A DNA stretch of 64,000 nucleotides from Owenia fusiformis (Eukaryota > Annelida > Polychaeta > Sabellida > Oweniidae). Made by a program: the position numbers and the translations under genes. Under the pieces are notes generated by a model that did no database searches, was not told the origin of the DNA, and saw only the letters and a program-made list of their open reading frames with translations. Below, in pieces: positions 1-12,164 of this stretch (positions within the stretch are counted from its first letter, which is position 1; every line of letters begins with the position of its first letter). The stretch is taken from positions 37,515,375 through 37,579,374 of the forward strand of contig CAIIXF020000005.1 in NCBI GenBank assembly GCA_903813345.2, written 5' to 3'.

Positions 1-2
1 AA

Positions 3-512
3 ACAAAAATAGAGTTAAGTAAAGGTCAGCGAGGTACCATTATACTAAAAGGTGTACCCCAGGACTGCACAGATTCTAAACTACACATTTACGAGCTACT
101 AAAAACAGCTGTATGTAGATCTTCATCACTTCCTCCTGCAACATTGAATTTACACCAACAAGACCAATGTCGAAAGCATGTGATGGAGTGTTTAAAGAAA
201 AAAGAGCTTGAAGCTGTTTGGGAGGTCGAAGGAGAAGAGTTAAAAGTCTATGGTAACTCCCAGAAAGAATCAGACGCAGCAATTAAATTTATTGGAGGTC
301 TTGTGGTAGAAACCAAAATACAAGTGGACAGGAAATCATCTCAGCTACTGACAAACAACCACTGGATGCAGCTCGTTACATCACTCAGTGAAAAACACAA
401 AGGACTTCTTGAAATCATACCAAAAGCAAATAACACAGACGTTGCCATAGTAAGCATTAGAGAGTTGTCAAAATCTGTCAGATGTATTATAAGGAATTAT
501 ATCAGTATCTAG
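3..512 (+). CDS. PARP14-like KH-repeat protein, 3' part (partial at left edge)
   Basis: The frame is open from the left edge and ends at the stop at 510-512. No start codon is needed because the gene, or the exon, begins outside the window. The roughly 169 residues show two alternating beta/alpha units, with strands such as GTIILKGV and EELKVYGNSQKESDAAIKFI and the pattern LLEII. They resemble the degenerate KH-like repeats in the N-terminal half of PARP14-type mono-ADP-ribosyltransferases. No macro or ART catalytic domain follows; the next kilobase is full of stops. It is therefore either the end of a shortened KH-repeat protein, a read-through of a terminal exon, or a gene fragment. I infer the family from pattern only; a KH protein of another kind is possible. 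Confidence 0.45.
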   Translation, partial: TKIELSKGQRGTIILKGVPQDCTDSKLHIYELLKTAVCRSSSLPPATLNLHQQDQCRKHVMECLKKKELEAVWEVEGEELKVYGNSQKESDAAIKFIGGLVVETKIQVDRKSSQLLTNNHWMQLVTSLSEKHKGLLEIIPKANNTDVAIVSIRELSKSVRCIIRNYISI

Positions 513-1369
513 TGAATAGTGGAGAGGTTAAGCTACCGTATAAAATCCAGAACGCAACTTAAACGTATCAATCGGCCCTATACAAATACATGTAGAGTTC
601 ACACATAATTAGCCGTTCAGCTCTAGTGTTTGTTTAGACTACACCATAGCCTGTAATGATTACATAGTATCCCATTGATGAAGTTCAATAGCTGGTTTTC
701 TAATACATATTTTAAACGAGCTCGTTTCGTAAGATTATTGGAGTTAAATCATGCGTAACATACATCATCTTCTTCAGAAAGAATTATACTCTGCATCGAA
801 ATCAAAATTGCAAGGATAGTATTCAACAGACATGAGTACTCGTATAATGATTCCCGTTGATAGCAACGTGAAATTTAAAATCTCCCGTTCTAAACACGCA
901 ACTTTGAAGTTGAACGGGTATCTGAAGTAGACTAAAGCGATACAATCCTATGTTGATTCAATGTACTTTGCGTTTACGTATACGTTTTGAAAAAACGTAT
1001 TTGCTTAACCTCTCCACTGACTGGACATTTACCGTAATGTGTATGTATTCTTCATGGTCTGAATACCATAAAGAATTACATATACCACAAAGGTGCAAAG
1101 ACAAGATCAGTAATACCATGAGTAGCAAAACACTAGAGGCTATATCACAAATATAATAGTAATTGCTAGCCAGTGAAGGATGAACTAATATAATGAAATA
1201 TCTTGACGATAAAATGACTGACGGAAAATGGCATAGATCCATCGTGAATGAATAGATTATTGACACATTGCCTCTTAAAATCTATTACCTCATATCTGAG
1301 TTTTCCCATCAAGGCCGAACAGCTCTCTGATTTCACAATCCTGTAATTCCCACCACCTGGTTTGGTACC
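513..1369. other. gene-free stretch
   Basis: Short open frames on both strands with no recognisable domain, no splice-consistent exon chain and no clear repeat. I see nothing to annotate. Confidence 0.6.
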
Positions 1370-1854
1370 AGTTACACCCCAGTCACATTTGTCGCACGGC
1401 GGCCGTACGTCGACCGCAGATCAATTAAATCAGTGTATTTCTGCGGCGAGCGTAGGAAAACTACGCTCGCCTTGTGGCCTCCGTACGGCGTATCCAGTTT
1501 TTTACAGGCCGCAGGGTCGCCGTAGAAATAATAACTCGGAGTTATAATATTTGTTCATTTCTGAGGTCCCCGTAGAAATCAACTGGCTCAACAAGATTGA
1601 ATCCTTATTTGTCAATGTTTCACGATCGCTTTTCATTTGATATTACATCCTAGCACTATAAATAACATTTATAAATTGTCCTGATGTAAATAAAATGAAA
1701 AAAAGAAATTTAAAATTCACCGTGCGGCTACCGTGGGAAATGTGACTGCAAAAGTATAAGAGCGCAGAAATTCTACGGCGAGCGTAGAAAAGCTACTGGC
1801 CGCAGAAATGATAGACCACACGGCGGCCGTGGGAAATGTGACTGGGGTGTAACT
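1370..1854. mobile_element. MITE with 21-bp terminal inverted repeats
   Basis: The left end begins AGTTACACCCCAGTCACATT and the right end is its reverse complement (terminating GGGGTGTAACT at 1854). Subterminal copies of CACGGCGGCCGT and GGCGAGCGTAG recur in inverted orientation, and CGTGGGAAATGTGACTG occurs again at about 1730-1750. There is no coding capacity. The GC-rich sub-repeats contrast with the AT-rich surroundings. A clean target-site duplication was not found, so the superfamily stays open. Confidence 0.75.
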
Positions 1855-1888
1855 ACAATTAGATAGGCTATAGTGCTCATTGTATATA

Positions 1889-2661
1889 CAGGATGGGCCA
1901 AAAAAACAATACCCAACTTTAAATCTGGAAAAAATAGTTTCGTTCAATATGGTACATTGGCTTATATATCATTTTAAAGGTAATGCATTTTCAAACAATT
2001 TGGTATATAACACTATGTCATAAAATCAATAGTAAAAGTATATCATACTTACAGGGTGGGTTTAAAAAAACGCCACTTTTTTCAAGACACTACAACTTTT
2101 TTATTTTCCAACGTACATACCCCAAATTTTGCAGTTATATAGTGCCAAGGGTTCTTAGTAATAATATAATGTAACAAGTCCTTCAACTTGGATTATATTT
2201 GATCTAAAAGGGGGGTTCAATTGGTCCGCCACCCTAATTAATGATATATTTTAGCTTTAGTCGCCTTGCTGATATTGCAGTATCAATGAAATGTTAACTA
2301 AGTTTTTTTCAACCTGTCTTAATTGCCAGCTTTAGTTGAGCAATTTTCTAGATGGGGTGCCTTCATACAATCTCCTGGAGACCTTCCCATACCCTATACT
2401 CACTGGGGTTTGAATCAGGGCTATTAGCTTGGCGATCATCAGGCTGTATTAGTTCAGGAACTTTTTGCAAATTATGCGGTTTATTTCTCATGGCACACCA
2501 AATGTTTAAGTGAGACGCTGGTGACATATTTTATTCTAGTAAAAGTATATAATTTATGATCCAACCTCAAGTTTCATTTAGTATGCAAATTATGATTTAA
2601 TATCAAAAATTAAAAAAGTTATAGCATTTTGAAAAAAAGTGGCGTTTTTTGGCCCATCCTG
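1889..2661. mobile_element. non-autonomous Tc1/mariner-type element, TA flanked
   Basis: Terminal repeats CAGGATGGGCCAAAAAA (left) and its reverse complement (right, ending at 2661) are each flanked by TA (1887-1888 and 2662-2663), the target duplication used by Tc1/mariner elements. The 773-bp body holds a second subterminal match (AAAAAACGCCACTTTTTTC near 2070 and 2625). No transposase frame is visible, so it is a deletion derivative or MITE. Confidence 0.75.
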
Positions 2662-4039
2662 TATTTGAGAGGCTGGGTTGCTATTTACAATTTAAGGTCT
2701 CTAGATTTTAAGGAGAAAATAGTGAATCTTTGGAAATATGTGAACATTTTATTCGTAGAATATTCGCTTTCAACAGAGGGGTATGCAACTTCCCATATTT
2801 CATACAAAAGTATTACCTCGGTTTTCCAAATTTGAGAAAAAATGTTTCCTGTACACATTCCAAGAAAAATCTTATTTTGTACTTTTCATGTATGATTTAA
2901 AGAAATAACTCAAAAATAAAAACATGATTATCTGCATTCGTACATGTTGATAGTTTAATACTAAATGGAATTCATAATGATTATGGCAATAATGAAAGTG
3001 AACATTCCCCCACAAATTATATTTTTTATTTGAATGTGTTCTTGAATAATTATCCATGATGCAACATTCGAAGAGATCATTTTGATACCTCTTTTTCCTA
3101 TTATGGCTCTTTTTCGTTTACTTTTAAATGGGATTAAACATGTTATATGTGTTACTCATATTCAAAATTGATTTTTCTTCAAGATAAAGATAAAACTTAA
3201 TATAAGCATATTTCTGAAAGAGGGCATTCATGGCCATCTGGTCAACTTGCACCCTGATTAAATCGGACCCTACGATAACTTGCTCCCTAGTCAGTTTGCA
3301 CCCAGTTATATTCGAAATAAATATAGGCATCCTGTCAATAAAGGGCGGAAGAAATTAAAGCTAAATATGTAGAATATTAGGAATACTGTATGTATTTAAG
3401 ATTCACAAAATCGATTTAGAAAATAGCCTATACAAGGTACTGCTTATCCCTATATTTTATGTTGCATATAGATCAAATGTGACTGAGGCATTAACAAGAA
3501 AAAATTCAAAGGTAGTCAAACAATCTTCCAGAGAAAGATATCAAGGCCATGTGGAGGGGCGTGGAATTTAGTACTTCATGAGTAATCATGCAGGTGGAGG
3601 ATTGATCACCTCTCAGGGCTGGGGGCGTCTTCCAAGTAATAATCGAATATAGTCGGAGCATGGGCAAAATGCCATTGTGTAGCCCCCGAAATCCGAGGAA
3701 GGTAGACTACTGAAAATGTTTTACTCGTAGCCAGGATTGATGAGAATTTTGTGTTTTATTTATCAATTTCATAAGATGAGACACTGGTTGACATATCATT
3801 GAAAAGAAGAGACCCGTGGTTGCATGGTAACTAAGTTAAGTTGATGTTGACATCGCTGGTTTTGTGCTTTGACAATGTTTTTGTTTGTTGCGTTTTTTGA
3901 GACGCACTGTATTAATATATCGAATGTCTTTACAAGTGGCATCGTTTATTTGGAGATGCTATGAACGGCACTAACTTGCTCAACTGAAATTATGGTCAGG
4001 TGAAATTGGTTCCAGTAATTTTTCAAGAGGTTATGACAA
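2662..4039. other. gene-free stretch
   Basis: AT-rich, with no supported exon and no convincing repeat boundary. Nothing further seen. Confidence 0.5.
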
Positions 4040-4800
4040 CTTTCCTAAAGAATGGGTATCGATATGGCGAACTTTTTGAACACACGTTTCTCTTAAACCA
4101 GTCATCAAAAATTTCTGAAAATCTTACAAATTGTCAATTTAATGGCCATCTTTTGAATGGTAACAATATAATTTGAAATAGATATACATACTGTCATCTA
4201 TATTGTTTTAAAAAACACATCAAACACTTGTTTTGTTCTTGGTATCATGTTACCAGAGTGAAATGAAACACCTTTCCGAACCTCATTGGAACAAAACGAC
4301 ATAAACACAACATGTTTAGGTCTCTCAGTATTGTAATTGTACAAAGGAAATTTTGGTTGATTTTAAAAAAGTATCTTGTTAATGAAATAAAAGGTTTTTC
4401 TTGATTTTTATCTATTTTGGGGGGATTTTGTTTTCATTTTTTGAATACTTTTTTTAAAATCAACCAAAAATTCCTTTGTATAGCTTTAATATTGAGAGGT
4501 CTAAAAACATGTTGTATATGCAATTTTGTTCCAACAAGGTTCGGAAAGACAGTTTATTTCATTCTCAAGAATTGGTAGAAAGGAGCAAAAACAATTGCAC
4601 TAAAAAAACAAAAAATGTTAACAAAAACAGTTATATAAAATATTTCTAAATAATTTTCGCATTAAATTGTTGTCAATCAGTCAACATTACATAAAATACT
4701 GTGTTTTTTATCAGAATGTTTTCAATGATTGGTTTGAAAGAAAACATTGTTGAATTCAGTTCTCCATATCGATACCTATCCTTTTTCACGTTTTGGGGAA
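4040..4800. repeat. old foldback (inverted repeat) element
   Basis: The halves are reverse complements with many differences. For example, TTTCCGAACCTCATTGGAAC (about 4270) pairs with the reverse of GTTCCAACAAGGTTCGGAAA (about 4530), TTTGGTTGATTTTAAAAAAG pairs across the centre near 4410, and GGGTATCGATATGGCGAACT (about 4065) pairs with AGTTCTCCATATCGATACC (about 4760). The arms are diverged, so the element is old. There is no coding frame. Confidence 0.65.
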
Positions 4801-5939
4801 TGTTAACAAAGGAAGTTAGGATGCTAAGGTTTTTAATTCTGTTGTGTATAGACAGTAGGATCAATTCCCAAGAGACTGCGCTTGACACAGTATTGCCATC
4901 CGAACTCCGAAACAACTTCATTTCCGTAAGATAAGATCACCATTTTCACTGAAATGATCAGATGCATTCGCGAATTCGGTAATAATATCAACAAGGCATT
5001 AACATGCAAAATGTTAGTACCTGTCATTTGTTACAGACGCCGACCACCATTTGTTACAGACGTCAACCTCCAAACACAGTCCACAAAAAAGTTGTAGACT
5101 AACAATTTGTCAACACTTCTGGTGGTGACATAACAAACCGAGTACTGCGGATTGATCACTTGTAGAGAGTGTTAATTTGTAACTGAACACAAATAATGTA
5201 AGAACTTCGTGTTTGAACAGGGAGGTACATGCAGTTTTATTTATATGCCTCTAATCTAAAATTTGTATATCAGTTAACAAACTTGTGATACAAAGACAAG
5301 ACATAACAGGATTAAAACAACAAAGTAGATATATGGCTTACTTGTAAAAAGTAAATAAAAACAACAGGTGACTTGACAAAAGAAAGATGGCAGAACATCT
5401 ACTCTGCCACATCCTTAAAATGTGAAATCACAAGATGCGCTACATTTTAGAGAAACCCTCAAGTAACTCTAACAATGTGAAGATTATAAATAGTAATAGG
5501 ACGTTTTTATGAATAACACAGTTTAAAGTAACACAAGTTTGTTTTATGTACATGAATGTAATCGTTGTGCTTTGCTCACACTATAAATTGCACACTTCAA
5601 AGAAAGTGGTCATGGAATTTGAAGAAAGAAAGTGGTCATGGAATAACACCTAGATCGACTGGGGCTCCATCCAATCCAGAAAATTAAAATGCTACTGTTT
5701 TTCACCTAATACTCCAGTATAATATAGTTGCATATATTTTGTCATGATTATTATTCACATCGTGGAACTTTTGTAGTTATTTATCACTTAGCAGTATTCT
5801 GGACGCACTTTTGGTCCTATATTTCTATACTATAAACAGCATGCGTTTTACACAAGTATGCTTATTAAAAGATGTCAGGGGATACGGACAAATCCTCTGA
5901 TTATACTAGTATTTATCCATATGGTGTCCGTATAGTTAG
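4801..5939. other. 3' flank of the MPPED-like gene, two tiny tandem duplications
   Basis: No gene is seen. Two short direct duplications are visible: CCATTTGTTACAGACG twice at about 5027-5063, and AAGAAAGTGGTCATGGAAT twice at about 5599-5644. The 3' untranslated region of the minus-strand phosphoesterase gene must lie in the right part. Confidence 0.5.
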
Positions 5940-8900
5940 TTAAAAATCTTCCTTGCAAACTCCTTCAGGTAATGGAATATCAAAGATAATCGGTGACTGC
6001 ACTGTTTTGTATCCAAGGTTACAAATAGAAGCATTGATGTAGGTAGTGGTGCCATCTGTTGACATACCATGAGCTGCAAAAGACAAAGAGCAAGATTTAA
6101 GTCGTTATGCACGATGGTGTCATAGCCCTGTACCATAGACATTATTGTGTAACAGTGTAATATGAATTGAATGTGTTGTTTTCACTTTTTGCACAGACGC
6201 AGGGTTTGGTTTAGCAATCTCCTATCATGGGACAATATTTCACTTCTGAGGTAACAAATACCCATTTGCTTGTGAATAAAAATGTAATAGAAAATGAAAT
6301 CTCTCATATACAGTACATTTGTAGTTTGAAGCTTTGTAGTATAGGTAATCTAGCAGAGACAACACATTTTGATCAGAAATATACTCTTAAATATACATTC
6401 AGTACATTCATGAAAACACAGATACGACTTTCAATGAATAAACTTCTAAGACCTATAACCTACCTTCATGTATGTGACCAAATATGTGGAACTTTGGTTT
6501 GACTCTGAACTGGATTGTATTCAGAAGTTCAACACAACCAGCCCTTTGCATAGATTTTGTCAGGTCACAATGTCCTTTAAAATACAATGCACATTTAAAG
6601 TACAGTAAAACCTGTATCTGAACACCTCTCTAATTTAAACACCTCTCAATGTGAAAACTTTTTGGTATCATTTCTTAATCTGCCAAACTTCAATGTTAAA
6701 AAACACTGAAATGTGAACAGTAATAACTTGGCACTGTCCCAGTGGCGTTTGGATTAGACAGGATTTACTGAAGTAACATTTCGCCTGATTTTATTTTGTG
6801 TCGATGAACTGGCCTATGGCCTGTAGCAAGCTGTCATTGGGAGGTCGTTCCTATCTTCAGACAGAGGGAGCGATGCAATTTTTGGGTGAAATCTGATCAT
6901 CAAGCTACGCTATTATCAACATTTGCAATAACTGAATAACAAGTGTATAAAGGTATTTATATTATTCCCAAGTGTATAATAATTTATTTTTTAAACACCA
7001 TTAGAACAATTCATCAACTTTTTCCTTTTAGGATTCTTTGAAACCCTCATTGAAAAAATACAATTCAATGGAGACTATAGCTACAATACACACATTTTTA
7101 CTAAATTGCTGAAAAAGTGATGCATTGGTGGACATACCTAAAGGAGGCCCATGTGTGATAAGTACGTCTGTATTGCTTGGAATTTGCTGCCATTTCTCTA
7201 GTAGCTTTTCCCCTCTTGGTAAGCCAAAGGCATTGATTCCAAATTCTGGGGCCCTACAAGGTCATATATATACTGAGCAGTTAGTACTAGTAATTAAGAA
7301 GTTATTTAAAGAAAATTATTTTGTAACTTGATACCTAACAGGGTTCAGTACCATTTTGGAGATTTTTTCATTTACATTTTCAGAATAACAGTCAGCAAGG
7401 TTTGTTTTTAAAAATGCCACAATTTGGTGGGCTGACATATTAAGTCTACATATTTTGAAAAATGAGATATTCTTACTACGTTAGGCAGTATTCCTTCCAA
7501 CTGAGGTAGAAGTAGGAGCCCAGACAAGCAAATAAAGTATGCACAAGGAAAACTCTCAATATATAATTTTCATAATCTGAGCATGAGTGAAAACCCTGAG
7601 TTAGCCTACTGTACTTTTTGCAAAACTACATGTACCTACCACGGGGCTCCATAAATGTTGATGCCATAAAGTTCTATTGTCTTATCTTGAAGATAGGTGG
7701 CACTGGTAATCAATTCCCGCATTTCTCCTGTATTATTTCCAGGAGCTGTTTTCTCATCAAATGTTATTTCATGATTGCCCGCAATCAACACTTTGTGTTT
7801 ATGTGAAAGAGATCCTAGAAATTAAATTGAGGTTAAACATTTTAAAAGAAAGCTGACAAGTTGAGGTTGATATTTAAAATCATGAAATGATTTTAATGAA
7901 AACAGTCAAACTGAAATATTTCAATTGATGGCAACTCCAACTCTAATAAGTCTGAGAGGAAGTATACATGGAAATTTTCAATCTTTAGAGGAAATAGACA
8001 TGGAAAAAATGCTCAAAAAGGGGGTCTTTTGCGCGGCCCATAGGTATTAAGAGGTATATTGGAGGGAATACCCCGGGTAAATGGTGGATATCATATTCTT
8101 AGGGAGAAATAGGTCCAATCAACCAACTTCAATGATGAGTTATGCATTTTCAATAGATTCCAAAAGGATTGAATCAATTATACAGAAATTATGGAAAATT
8201 CTATGTTTTTTCTACTATAGGCCATCACCATCAGGAGAATTGTCAAAATCCTGTATCTTAAAGGTTTATGGTACATGTGTTTTTGAACAGAGGGATCACG
8301 TGAACATGAACATTTGCTCACCCATTGTTTTGTTGAAATTCATGATTTCTGTGACTCTGCCAATATTAGAGAAGTCACCAGCATGGATGAGGACATCCCC
8401 CGGAGGTATAGCGTCAAGGCACTTATGAAGTTGGGAATGAGTGTCAGATATACACACAAAACGCACCTAGTAAGAAAAGTAAATGTAATTTAAACAAGAA
8501 TTAAACTGACGGTTAATTTTTTTTACAAACAAGATATTTACTTGCTTGCATATTAGAGCTATCATTTTAATGACTGTGCTTTACACTAGTTTTGGCATTG
8601 GTTACCCATTCCAAGGTGACATTTTGTCCTAATGTTATTTCATGGAATGATTTTAAATGCAATTGTGCATTCCTTAATCAGAAGTTTGACTATATGTTCC
8701 TTGGCTGTATTTTCCTTGATCTTCACATTCAATTCAAAGATTCAAAGAATTTTATTTTGGCAAACTAAGTATTATAAATATCATAAAGGCATATACCTTA
8801 TCAGGGAAAATTGGAGTGTCAACAGGCATTCGTTTTTTCTGAGGTATTTGTTGAAATATTCGCTTTACTCTGAGGATTTCATATACTGTACATGGATCAT

Positions 8901-9381
8901 CTGTATATTTGTGAATTCCAATGTGAGTATCACCTTTCTCACTAACAGTAGGGGCGGAATTGTCCGTCTCTTGTTGCTTTAATTTCTCAACCTCATATCT
9001 CTTCGACACATGACTATTTTCCCGTTTAACAGCATCACTTGCTTTAGCATAACTCACACAGTTAAGTTTACCAATGAAATCAGGATTTTTGAAACGTTCA
9101 AAAACAGAACGACGTGCAGCAGTACTTCCATTAGGTATAACACACTCCACAGGTTCTGATGAACTAGTTCGACTTGCTTGGTTATCATTCATGGAATGAG
9201 ACTCATTCTCCTCTGATGTGTGATGATTCCCTGATGCACCAGGGCACGAGGTAGTTGAATTGGAAGTTAACTTCGTACCATGGAATGTAGTACACAAAAC
9301 ACATTGATGTGTGGTGCTTTCAATATTCTTTCCATGTTCTCCCATATTACAATCCCTGCATTGTTCAATTTCTCTCTCCAT
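5940..9381 (-). CDS. MPPED1/2-like metallophosphoesterase, six coding exons
   Basis: Calcineurin-like metallophosphoesterase of the MPPED (UPF0046) family, expected to hydrolyse phosphodiesters such as cyclic nucleotides. Exons on the minus strand are 9381-8797, 8466-8322, 7814-7640, 7253-7138, 6574-6464 and 6073-5940. They join in frame to 1,266 nt, or 421 residues. Metal-binding motifs appear in family order: VCISDTHS, HAGDFSN, IAGNHEITFDE, LITHGPP and FGHIHE. The C-terminus TTTYINAS..IIFDIP is also typical. The first about 195 residues are a low-complexity polar extension absent from the compact vertebrate proteins; it carries CRDC and CVLC pairs. The chosen ATG at 9381 sits directly after a TTTCAG acceptor-like sequence, so a 5' UTR exon may be spliced there. 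An in-frame ATG at 9456 is the alternative. No signal peptide or TM segment is seen; a cytosolic enzyme is likely. Confidence 0.9.
6603..6770. mobile_element. pogo/Tigger-like MITE in MPPED-like intron
   Basis: The left end CAGTAAAACCTGTAT and right end ACAGGATTTACTG are inverted repeats of a form seen in pogo/Tigger-derived MITEs. TA precedes the left end; the right flank has lost it. The element is 168 bp with no coding capacity. It lies in the intron between exons 4 and 5 of the MPPED-like gene. Confidence 0.6.
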
Positions 9382-9609
9382 CTGAAATATGTACAAAGGG
9401 TCAATGTGGTTTCTAAGCAGTGGCGTAGCAGTAGTGTCATGCAATACGCGTGGCATCTCGTTGAAAATCCTCAGTTAGAAAATCCATAATTTTACCTGTT
9501 ACTTTAAATTGTCACCACAAAATACATGAAAACCTCATAAAAATTATGAGGAAAACACTTCAGATAAAAGCCATTAGGCTAATTCCTGGTTTGAAAACTC
9601 CAGTACTGT

Positions 9610-9745
9610 CAACCCCTAAAGATTTTCTCGCGGGACAGATTTTTTAGACCAAGTGCCCAAAATTTGCGGGATTTTGCGGGACATCCACCTAAATTTGCAG
9701 GATGTCCTGGGACATTCAAGGGATTTGCGTGATTGGGACTAATGT
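9610..9745. repeat. GCGGGAC-rich repeat, left member
   Basis: Several copies of GCGGGA(C) follow ACTGTCAACCCC. A related block with the motifs GCGGGAC and the reversed GCTGTCAAGTG lies at 11590-11725. The pair encloses the foldback and nested MITE between them and may be the ends of one larger, older transposon. The arms are too diverged to prove this. Confidence 0.5.
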
Positions 9746-9976
9746 AAAAGCGTGTAAAAGTACTTAAATCAAACTTTCAGATACTGATTAATCAAATATA
9801 ATGCACCGTTACATTGTAACTTAAATAAACGTCAACACAATTTCACAAAATACGCATAGGAATATTATTATACTTCACGGTCAAGCCAAGTAACTTAATC
9901 AATCAATTTCAATTGAAAGCCCATGATATAGAGGTTCGATTAATCTACATCAAATTATAGGAAATGAGGTTACTTT

Positions 9977-11313
9977 TCTAGATAGGGTTTGTAGAAAAAA
10001 CCGGGTACTGGGTAGTAAATCCTCCATGCTGGGTTCAAACTTGGTACCCGGTCGAAAAAAACGGGTACCCAAAAAACGAAATATACGAATATACAACATA
10101 ATTAGATCATTAGAAAACGTGTAAGATTTGTTTTGAATTATAAAAATGTATGTTACTTCCTTCAAAATTGAGCTAGAAGCTTCAAATAAAAAGCATTTTA
10201 AGGCTCTTTTCTTCCTCTATCATCATGGTCATATTTCCATTGGTAATGACATTGTAAGACGATTTGAAAAACAAGACAAATCAATCTTACTCTATTTTCA
10301 ATACTGTAGATTGGGTTAATTTGGCGCCCGCTTTAATTTGGCGAAATTGAAAAATTCGCCAATATAAATCTTCGCCAAGATTTAGAATGAATCCCCGGGA
10401 ATTATCTAGGGTATTTCGTCCAGTGTATTTAGGTCATTTCCGGTTTAGTTTTTTCCAAAAATATGAAAAAATGTCTCTCATAAACTGGCTCAGAACTGGT
10501 CCGTCACTCATTAATACTCAGGGAAAAACTAGAAAGGAAAAGCATGGTAAAGTAGCAGCATCGATCGAGGTGCAAAATGTAAAGGATGATCCCACAAAAA
10601 TGTACAAACGTGGTGAATATCGCTAGTGGTCCTCAAAAGAACATAGCCAAACATGCCCATTTACATGGCAATTCGCAAACAGTGCGGCGCGTAAGTTAAT
10701 TAATTTTTTTTTGCATATCCGCCAAATTAAATAGCCGCCAAAATGCCAAAAATGGCAAAATCGCCAAATTAAGTAGCGCCAAATTAACCCAATCTACAGT
10801 ACTTCGTATGTTGGTACATGAATTGTTTTGATTATGATTTAAACCTGTAAATAGCTATCGTTGCTTTAGCAGAGAGGAAACGTGTGTTAATTTAAATGAT
10901 GCAACGTGTAAGATTTTGATTATTAATCATAATTTAAGTTATCCCAATTTTCGACAAAATGTCCACTGAATTGTAAATTGTTATGTCTTACAATGTCATA
11001 GGCGTAGCCAGGAGAGGGTGCGATCGCACCCCCCCCATAACCAATGAAAATATGGCCATGACGATAGAGGAAGAAAAGAGCCTTAATATGCTTTTTATTT
11101 GAAGCTTCTAGCTCAATTTTGAAGGATGTTACATACATTTTTGTAAATTCAAAACAAATCTTACACGTTTTCTCATAATCTATTATGTTATATATTCGTA
11201 TTTTTCGTTTTTTGGGTTCCCGTTTTTTTGACCGGGTACCGGGTACCAAGTTTGAACCCAGCATGGAGGATTTACTACCCGGTACCCGTGTTTTTCTACA
11301 AACCCTTTCTAGA
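9977..11313. mobile_element. 1.3-kb foldback element with nested MITE
   Basis: Left arm 9977-10260 and right arm about 10987-11313 are close reverse complements: TCTAGATAGGGTTTGTAGAA pairs with the reverse of TTCTACAAACCCTTTCTAGA. Both arms share the stretch GGTAGTAAATCCTCCATGCT. The right arm carries about 38 extra bases, GCGTAGCCAGGAGAGGGTGC onwards. The spacer is occupied by a separate TA-flanked MITE (10304-10799). Open frames on the arms are incidental. Confidence 0.75.
10304..10799. mobile_element. 496-bp MITE with TA target duplication, nested
   Basis: Ends CTGTAGATTGGGTTAATTTG and the reverse complement are perfect for about 24 bp and are flanked by TA at 10302-10303 and 10800-10801. 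Subterminal copies of AATTTGGCG repeat towards both ends. It sits in the spacer of the foldback at 9977-11313, so it inserted later. Tc1/mariner-type mobilisation is inferred from the TA duplication. There is no transposase. Confidence 0.85.
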
Positions 11314-11589
11314 TATCAGCGTCCATTTATTGTAACTCGCGTTTGCTAATATTTGCTCAGTTCTGAGATGAAGGCCACACGGGTAGTAAAAAGGCCAACG
11401 TTGGAACTATTTGTGACCTACATCCCTATTTTCGTAATTAAAATGAAAGTTGAACCTTTCCCCTTAATTTTGATATCAAACAACAGCATGCTAGGTACTT
11501 AAAATTAGGTAAACTTTACTCCTCAAAAGTGCAAAAACTTGTGCTTCTTATAAAAGATAAGATAATCACAATATAGGGGATTGCAACAA

Positions 11590-11725
11590 TTTCGGAAATT
11601 CGCGGAGGTCAAAGCCACATTTGCGGGACTTCGCGGGACATTGCGGGACACGCGAATTAGCCTAATTTTGATCAAATTTGCGGGATAATCCCGCCATTCG
11701 CGGGACACTTGACAGCTCTGAAACT
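11590..11725. repeat. GCGGGAC-rich repeat, right member
   Basis: Motifs TTTGCGGGACTTCGCGGGAC and CATTCGCGGGACACTTGACA; counterpart of 9610-9745. Confidence 0.5.
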
Positions 11726-12164
11726 CCCTAAACTGCTAAAATAACACAAACGATTTGAATAATTAACAGTTTGTTTTTATGCCTAGGCTTATTTACATGT
11801 AGATAGGAGAAAACCTGGGTTATGAGGGCCCAACCTGTGCCAACGATCGAGTGCTTCTGGGTGATTTTGAAGTGTACTAGAGTAAATCCACACCAATCAA
11901 CTATACATTCAGACAATCCAATAGCAATAAAACAGTATACTTATGGCTTTTCAAGAGTTGAAAGCCCATGGTATACTGACACTGTGCACACTGACAGGAG
12001 TAAGTCACCCCCTCTTACATTTAGAGGTTATGTCACTATGATGTGAATTATGCCTGAGTTCTCCCAATATAGGCCAACCTTGGGAGGCTAGAATTGGGCA
12101 TAGTGACACAACTGGTGTACAGTATACCTTAATTCCCATGGTTACTTTGTATCAATGACATACT
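11726..12164. other. gene-free stretch
   Basis: No supported exon. GAAAGCCCATGG at about 11960 recurs reversed at about 13145, hinting at older repeat debris. Confidence 0.4.

Noticed and set aside
9381-9456. ATG at 9456 as start of the MPPED-like protein
   Set aside because: A TTTCAG acceptor-like sequence directly precedes the next in-frame ATG at 9381; the upstream 25 codons look like intron. Kept as an alternative only.
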